From Alphaproteobacteria bacterium (GTDB taxonomy: Bacteria; Pseudomonadota; Alphaproteobacteria; UBA6615), in assembly GCA_039980135.1 (NCBI GenBank), contig JBDXCV010000013.1:301512-365511 (forward strand): a stretch of DNA of 64,000 nt. Direction: 5' to 3'. The notes below the pieces were generated by a model. It had not been told where the DNA came from. It did not search any database and saw only the letters and a list, made by a program, of their open reading frames with translations. The position numbers and the translations under genes were made by a program. Each line of letters starts with the position of its first letter. Within the stretch, counting starts at the first letter, position 1. Positions 60,171 through 64,000 of this stretch are shown here, in pieces.

Positions 60171-60986
60171 TCAGAAAAACGCGAGCACCCGCGTCTCGAG
60201 GCTCTCCCGAGGGGCCGCATCCGCCGGTGCCGAGGGGTCATCGAAGGATGTGTGAAGCGCATAGCGCGCGCGCCCGTCGGTCGCCGTGTCGTAATTCTTG
60301 ATCAGGATGGCCTCATCAGGCGTCATCTGCGGGAAGTAGAACCAGTTGTTGTTCCCGTCATATGACGCGTGGCGGGTCTGGCCGACACGATTATAGGCCC
60401 GCCGTTCAACGGTGTGCAGATGAGCGTCGTCGACGCTGTCCCATGCACACAAGGCCAGCGGCCATTCCTCGATAATACCCGCAGTTGAGCGCCACACATT
60501 GACGATCGCAAAACGACCGGCGATCAGGGCTTCGGCCTCGTCCCCCATCACCGCCTCAACACGGTTTCGGGCGGACCAGTCGGTATAATCCGTATGCGCG
60601 GCATTGGCAGGATCGCGCGCGTTGTGTGCCTCGCGCAAGCTCTGGGACGATGACCGCCGCGTGTGGTCGAATACCAGCGCCCGCGCGGCACCGGTGTGGG
60701 CACGGACCAGCGCCTCTGCCTCGGCGTTGTAGATCGACTCCAGCTGATCGTCGTCCTGGAAGTCCGTCACCGCCGTCTTGTGATCGACGAAGGCGAAACC
60801 TTCACAATCAAGACTGAACTCATTGGGCAGCAGGCGGGCATTGCGCACCGACATCACCCGAAATTCACGCTCGCCTTCAAAGCTGGTCCGCTCACCCGCC
60901 ACATCGGATTGATAGAATACGGGCAGTTCGCCAGTCTTCACCAGATAGCCGATCGGCGCTTCGATGGTCTCGGGTATGTCGCTCAA
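60171..60986 (-). CDS. CmcJ/NvfI-family oxidoreductase-like protein
   Basis: A 271-residue protein resembling the CmcJ/NvfI family, known from cephamycin and fungal meroterpenoid pathways. Signs are ALVFDHTRRSSSQS, AHTDYTDWSARNRVEA with an H-x-D pair, FAIVNVWRSTAGIIEEWPLALCAWDSV and the late HTSFDDPSAP. Members act in hydroxylation or isomerisation chemistry, some with Fe(II)/2-oxoglutarate-like folds. Bacterial homologues are common but unstudied. It starts at ATG 60986 and is upstream of the MAPEG gene. Confidence 0.82.
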   Translation of the reverse strand: MSDIPETIEAPIGYLVKTGELPVFYQSDVAGERTSFEGEREFRVMSVRNARLLPNEFSLDCEGFAFVDHKTAVTDFQDDDQLESIYNAEAEALVRAHTGAARALVFDHTRRSSSQSLREAHNARDPANAAHTDYTDWSARNRVEAVMGDEAEALIAGRFAIVNVWRSTAGIIEEWPLALCAWDSVDDAHLHTVERRAYNRVGQTRHASYDGNNNWFYFPQMTPDEAILIKNYDTATDGRARYALHTSFDDPSAPADAAPRESLETRVLAFF

Positions 60987-61059
60987 CCCTTTCCTCCAAT
61001 GTCTGGCTCAAGAGATTAGTGGGCAGCAGCCGGACTGCGCAAGACACAGTTAAACACCC

Positions 61060-61087
61060 AAGCAAAAGGGGCCCGCAAAGGGCCCCT
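61060..61087 (-). terminator. Rho-independent terminator of the RTX gene
   Basis: On the minus strand AGGGGCCC and GGGCCCCT make an 8-bp perfect stem around TTTGC, followed by TTTTGCTT. It begins 26 bases after the RTX stop codon, so it ends that transcript before the CmcJ-like gene. Confidence 0.85.
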
Positions 61088-61113
61088 CCGCTATTCCCGT
61101 AAAAGCGGCTTCA

Positions 61114-64000
61114 CTAGAAGATGAAGTCGTCCTCGTGCAGGTCGTTGATATCGACACCAATCAGGGTGAGGGAATCTCCCTTGCCGAAATCGATCACGGT
61201 ATCGGAACCATCCTGTTCCGAAGCATCAAGCAGCTCGTCGAAGCTGTTCATCTTCTTCCCGAAGCCCGACACCTCTATGACATCGTCGGTCCCGGCCCCC
61301 GCTTCGAAATCGGAGATCGTGTCCGCGTCGTCCTTCTTGGAGAAGACGAAGAGATCATTACCTTCACCGCCGGTCAGGAAATCATCACCGCCGTTGCCGA
61401 TAAGTGTGTCGTCGCCGTCGCCGCCGTCGAGCGTATCATTGCTCCCGCCGCCATTCAGCTCATCGTCGCCAACGCCACCGTTGAGATAATCGCCGAATGA
61501 GACGTCACCGCTGCCGGAGCCCCCACCATGGCTGCCGGACCCGCTGCCGTCTGCGAACAGCTTGTCGTCGCCGGCACCCCCGAACAGTTCATCGGCGCCG
61601 TTGCCGCCAAACAGTTCATCGTCACCGTCATCACCAAACAGGAAGTCATTGCCGCCGTTGCCGACGAGTTCATCTTCGCCATCACCGCCCAGGAGCGTGT
61701 CATCGCCCTGGCCACCGATAAGGACATCGTCTCCGGCACCTCCATCGAGATAGTCGCCGAACGCAACGTCACCGCTACCGGAGCCACCTCCGTGGCTGCC
61801 GGACCCACTGCCGGACCCGCTGCCGCCGCCGATCAGCTTGTCGTTGCCGGCGCCGCCATACAACTCGTCAGCACCCTGGCCACCGATCAGCTTGTCATCA
61901 CCATCGCCGCCCAGAAGCGTGTCATCGCCCTGGCCGCCGATCAGCGTGTCATCGCCTGCACCGCCATCGAGATAGTCATCGAAGGTGATGTTGGCGTTGG
62001 CACCGGTGCCGCTGCCGCCATTGCTGCCCTTGCCCTTACTGCCACTACCACCACCCGCGGCATCACCGTGGATCCAGTCGTCGCCGTCGCCGCCGAAGAT
62101 CTGGTCGTCGCCGCCGGCTCCCTTGAGTTTATCGTCACCGGCGCCGCCCAGTATAAGGTCATCGCCGTTGCCGCCGGTGAGTTTGTCGTCCCCACCGTCG
62201 CCTTCGATCGTGACCATCTCCATGACATTGCTGTGGACGTTGGCCTTGTCGTCTTCCTCACACAGGACAATACGGATGGTTTCGACATCCTCGGCCGCAA
62301 AGACTTGGGTCTTCGGGTCGGTGAAATCGGTTTTCACCCGAATCTCTATTCCCTCGCCGGGCCCGCCGTTGCGATAGTCACGCAGGGCATCGGCCGCAGA
62401 ACCGCCTGAACCCGAACCACCGCCGGAGCCAGAGCCACCGCCAGAGCCTGAACCACTGCCGGAGCCTGAGCCACCCCCGGAGCCTGAGCCCGAACCGTTG
62501 CCTTTGCTCGGCACCGCGTTAACGTCGATCTTGTCCTTGCCGCTGGTGCCAACGATCTGCAACTCACCCGTATCAGGATCAATGCGAACGCCGGACACCC
62601 AAGCTTCGGTAGAGGTGGTCACGGAACCCGTATCGTCATCTGTCGTCGTGATGACGACGTTGAAGATACCGCCGGTCGTATAGGCATGGTCGGCCGAAAA
62701 CGCGCCGGTCCCGCCACCGTCGACATCCAGCAACGTAAAGACATCCGGATTGTCGATGGAGTTACTGGACGTCCCGTCACCCCAGTCAATGGTCACCGTG
62801 TGGGTGTCGAGCGTTCCGACATCGCTGAAGGAACCCGAGACCGACACGACGTCGCCCGGCTCCGCCTTGGCAGCCTGCGTCGCGGAGATGTCGAGCGGCG
62901 CATCATATTCCGGCGCCACATTGTCAACCTGCACGGTCGCAGTTGTGCTGTCCGTACCGGTGTCGTCGTCTGTCACCGTGGCACTAATCGTGTAGGTGTC
63001 GCTCGGCGTCGCCGTGGGGTTGTCGTCCAGATACTGATGGGTGAGCGTGAAGCCTTGCGAGCCTGTCGCGCTGGACCCCAGCGTGACCGTCTCGACATTG
63101 CCGTCACCCCAGTCGATGTCCAGGGTGAAAGTGTCGAGCGTGCCCGGGTCGTCGATTGTCCCGGTCAGCGTCGCAACGCCATCCTCGACAATCGCCGTCA
63201 CGCCATCGAGCGTGACGGTCGGCGCTACGTTGTCGACCTGTACGGTCGTAGACGCACTGTCCACACCACCGTCATCATCTTCAACCGACACATCGATCGT
63301 GTAGATATCCGAAGGTGTGGCCGTCGGGTTGTCGTCCAGATACTGATGGGTCGCCGTAAATGTTTGCGAACCGGTGGCACTGGACCCCAGCGTGATCGTC
63401 TCGACGTTGCCGTCGCCCCAATCAACGTCCACCGTAAACGTATCCTGCGTTCCCGGATCGGCAACCGTCGCCGTCAGGGTCGCAACACCGTTCTCGACAA
63501 TTGTCGAGACCGCACCCAGGGTCAAAACCGGCGCTACGTTGTCGACCTGAACCGTGGTCGAAGCACTGTCCACACCACCGTCATCATCTTCAACCGACAC
63601 ATCGATCGTGTAGATATCCGAAGGTGTGGCCGTCGGGTTGTCGTCCAGATACTGATGGGTCGCCGTAAATGTCTGCGAACCGGTGGCACTGGACCCCAGC
63701 GTGATCGTCTCGACGTTGCCGTCGCCCCAATCAACGTCCACCGTGAAGGTATCGGCAGTGCCCGGGTCGGCCACAGTTGCTGTCAGGGTCGCAACGCCGT
63801 TCTCGACGATGCTCGTCACTCCGTCCAGCGTCAGCGTCGGCGCCACGTTGTCGACCTGAACCGTGGTCGAGGCCGTGCCCACACCGGTGTCGTCATCCGT
63901 CGCCGTCACATTGATCGTGTACGTGTCCGAAGGCGTCGCCGTCGGGTCGTCGTCCAGATACTGGTGCGTCAGGGTGACGTCCTGCGTCCCCGTCGCCGAT
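61114..64000 (-). CDS. Large secreted PKD/RTX calcium-binding protein, C-terminal part
   Basis: At least 962 codons are visible; the frame runs past the right edge. From the edge inwards come about four PKD/cadherin-like units of 103 residues (VDNVAPTLTLDG, WGDGNVETITLG, YLDDNPTATPSD), a Gly/Ser-rich linker, then RTX nonapeptides (GGAGDDxLxGGxGDDxL) interrupted by three Gly/Ser loops each followed by FxDYL(D/N)GG. The C-terminus (FEAGAGTDDVIEVSGFGKK to LHEDDFIF) is the type I secretion signal region. It is likely exported by a type I system and Ca2+-stabilised outside the cell, as adhesin or matrix protein. Confidence 0.93.
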   Translation of the reverse strand, partial: SATGTQDVTLTHQYLDDDPTATPSDTYTINVTATDDDTGVGTASTTVQVDNVAPTLTLDGVTSIVENGVATLTATVADPGTADTFTVDVDWGDGNVETITLGSSATGSQTFTATHQYLDDNPTATPSDIYTIDVSVEDDDGGVDSASTTVQVDNVAPVLTLGAVSTIVENGVATLTATVADPGTQDTFTVDVDWGDGNVETITLGSSATGSQTFTATHQYLDDNPTATPSDIYTIDVSVEDDDGGVDSASTTVQVDNVAPTVTLDGVTAIVEDGVATLTGTIDDPGTLDTFTLDIDWGDGNVETVTLGSSATGSQGFTLTHQYLDDNPTATPSDTYTISATVTDDDTGTDSTTATVQVDNVAPEYDAPLDISATQAAKAEPGDVVSVSGSFSDVGTLDTHTVTIDWGDGTSSNSIDNPDVFTLLDVDGGGTGAFSADHAYTTGGIFNVVITTTDDDTGSVTTSTEAWVSGVRIDPDTGELQIVGTSGKDKIDVNAVPSKGNGSGSGSGGGSGSGSGSGSGGGSGSGGGSGSGGSAADALRDYRNGGPGEGIEIRVKTDFTDPKTQVFAAEDVETIRIVLCEEDDKANVHSNVMEMVTIEGDGGDDKLTGGNGDDLILGGAGDDKLKGAGGDDQIFGGDGDDWIHGDAAGGGSGSKGKGSNGGSGTGANANITFDDYLDGGAGDDTLIGGQGDDTLLGGDGDDKLIGGQGADELYGGAGNDKLIGGGSGSGSGSGSHGGGSGSGDVAFGDYLDGGAGDDVLIGGQGDDTLLGGDGEDELVGNGGNDFLFGDDGDDELFGGNGADELFGGAGDDKLFADGSGSGSHGGGSGSGDVSFGDYLNGGVGDDELNGGGSNDTLDGGDGDDTLIGNGGDDFLTGGEGNDLFVFSKKDDADTISDFEAGAGTDDVIEVSGFGKKMNSFDELLDASEQDGSDTVIDFGKGDSLTLIGVDINDLHEDDFIF
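62921..64000. repeat. Exact 309-bp tandem repeat encoding PKD units
   Basis: The marker TTGTC(A/G)ACCT occurs at 62921, 63230, 63539 and 63848, an exact 309-base (103-codon) period. The two central copies are nearly identical in DNA over long stretches (for example CACACCACCGTCATCATC at 63262 and 63571), which points to recent duplication or gene conversion rather than old divergence. The repeat continues past the window edge. Confidence 0.9.

Noticed and set aside
61135..62409. Plus-strand frames over RTX repeats
   Set aside because: Repeat-rich GC DNA keeps all frames open; the RTX reading on the minus strand explains the sequence with known motifs and a C-terminal secretion region.
62921..64000. 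Possible CRISPR array because of regular repeats
   Set aside because: The unit is 309 bases and codes for PKD domains in one frame; there are no short repeats with unique spacers and no cas genes.

Overview
The window reads as chromosomal DNA of an alphaproteobacterium. Coding sequence is dense and visibly GC-rich. The lineage call rests on gene order (trigger factor, clpP, clpX, lon, HU, tRNA-Val and the complex I operon all on one strand), on a mitochondrial-type 688-residue NuoG, and on a glnB-glnA pair behind a sigma-54-like promoter. The genus cannot be named from sequence alone. No stretch longer than about 300 bases lacks a gene; the largest gaps are about 8302-8560 and 13069-13285.

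Layout. 1-8301 (minus): nuoA to nuoJ, NADH:quinone oxidoreductase, running off the left edge inside nuoJ. 8511-8637: tRNA-Asp with its terminator. 8704-15119: a metabolic block (two-domain OsmC protein, SDR and MDR oxidoreductases, LLM flavoprotein, class II aldolase-like protein, esterase) lying between tRNA-Asp and tRNA-Val, where HU and nuo would usually be close neighbours. 15359-22125 (minus): HU, Lon, ClpX, ClpP and trigger factor, a protein-quality-control cluster. 22236-24181: tRNA-Leu, the NAD(P)HX repair enzyme and tRNA-His. 24240-28747: LysR regulator, an exported Fn3/discoidin-like protein, a hydrolase and a class I aminotransferase. 28851-30820: glnB-glnA nitrogen control with terminator. 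30839-31673: a compact arsR-arsI organoarsenical-resistance operon whose promoter predicts a leaderless mRNA. 31698-33318: three overlapping genes (thioesterase, exported protein, double DUF427). 33451-43826: parE, a lipoprotein, an O-GlcNAc-transferase-like TPR protein coupled to a hydrolase, a DEAD-box helicase, and pentapeptide-repeat, DUF3237 and DUF4197 proteins.

43842-49160 holds catabolic and detoxification enzymes: carboxymuconolactone decarboxylase-like, glutathionyl-hydroquinone reductase-like, VOC/extradiol-like, acyl-CoA dehydrogenase, FAA hydrolase and zinc alcohol dehydrogenase. 49948-55104 is one very large hybrid histidine kinase with eight PAS-like domains, two receivers and an Hpt domain. 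55254-60986 is a second catabolic group built around a NicX-like ring-opening dioxygenase translationally coupled to a formamidase-like hydrolase, with another esterase, an MFS transporter, a MAPEG protein and a CmcJ/NvfI-like protein. 61114 to the right edge is the C-terminal part of a large secreted PKD/RTX calcium-binding protein whose PKD units repeat with an exact 309-bp period.

The candidates most worth following are the NicX-like/hydrolase module, the OGT-like TPR protein with its coupled hydrolase, the giant PAS kinase, the RTX protein with Gly/Ser spacers, and the leaderless arsR arrangement. All functional calls come from reading motifs and remembered families; no database search was run. 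The previously undescribed system, if there is one, is most plausibly the 55-61 kb catabolic group, but that is inference.
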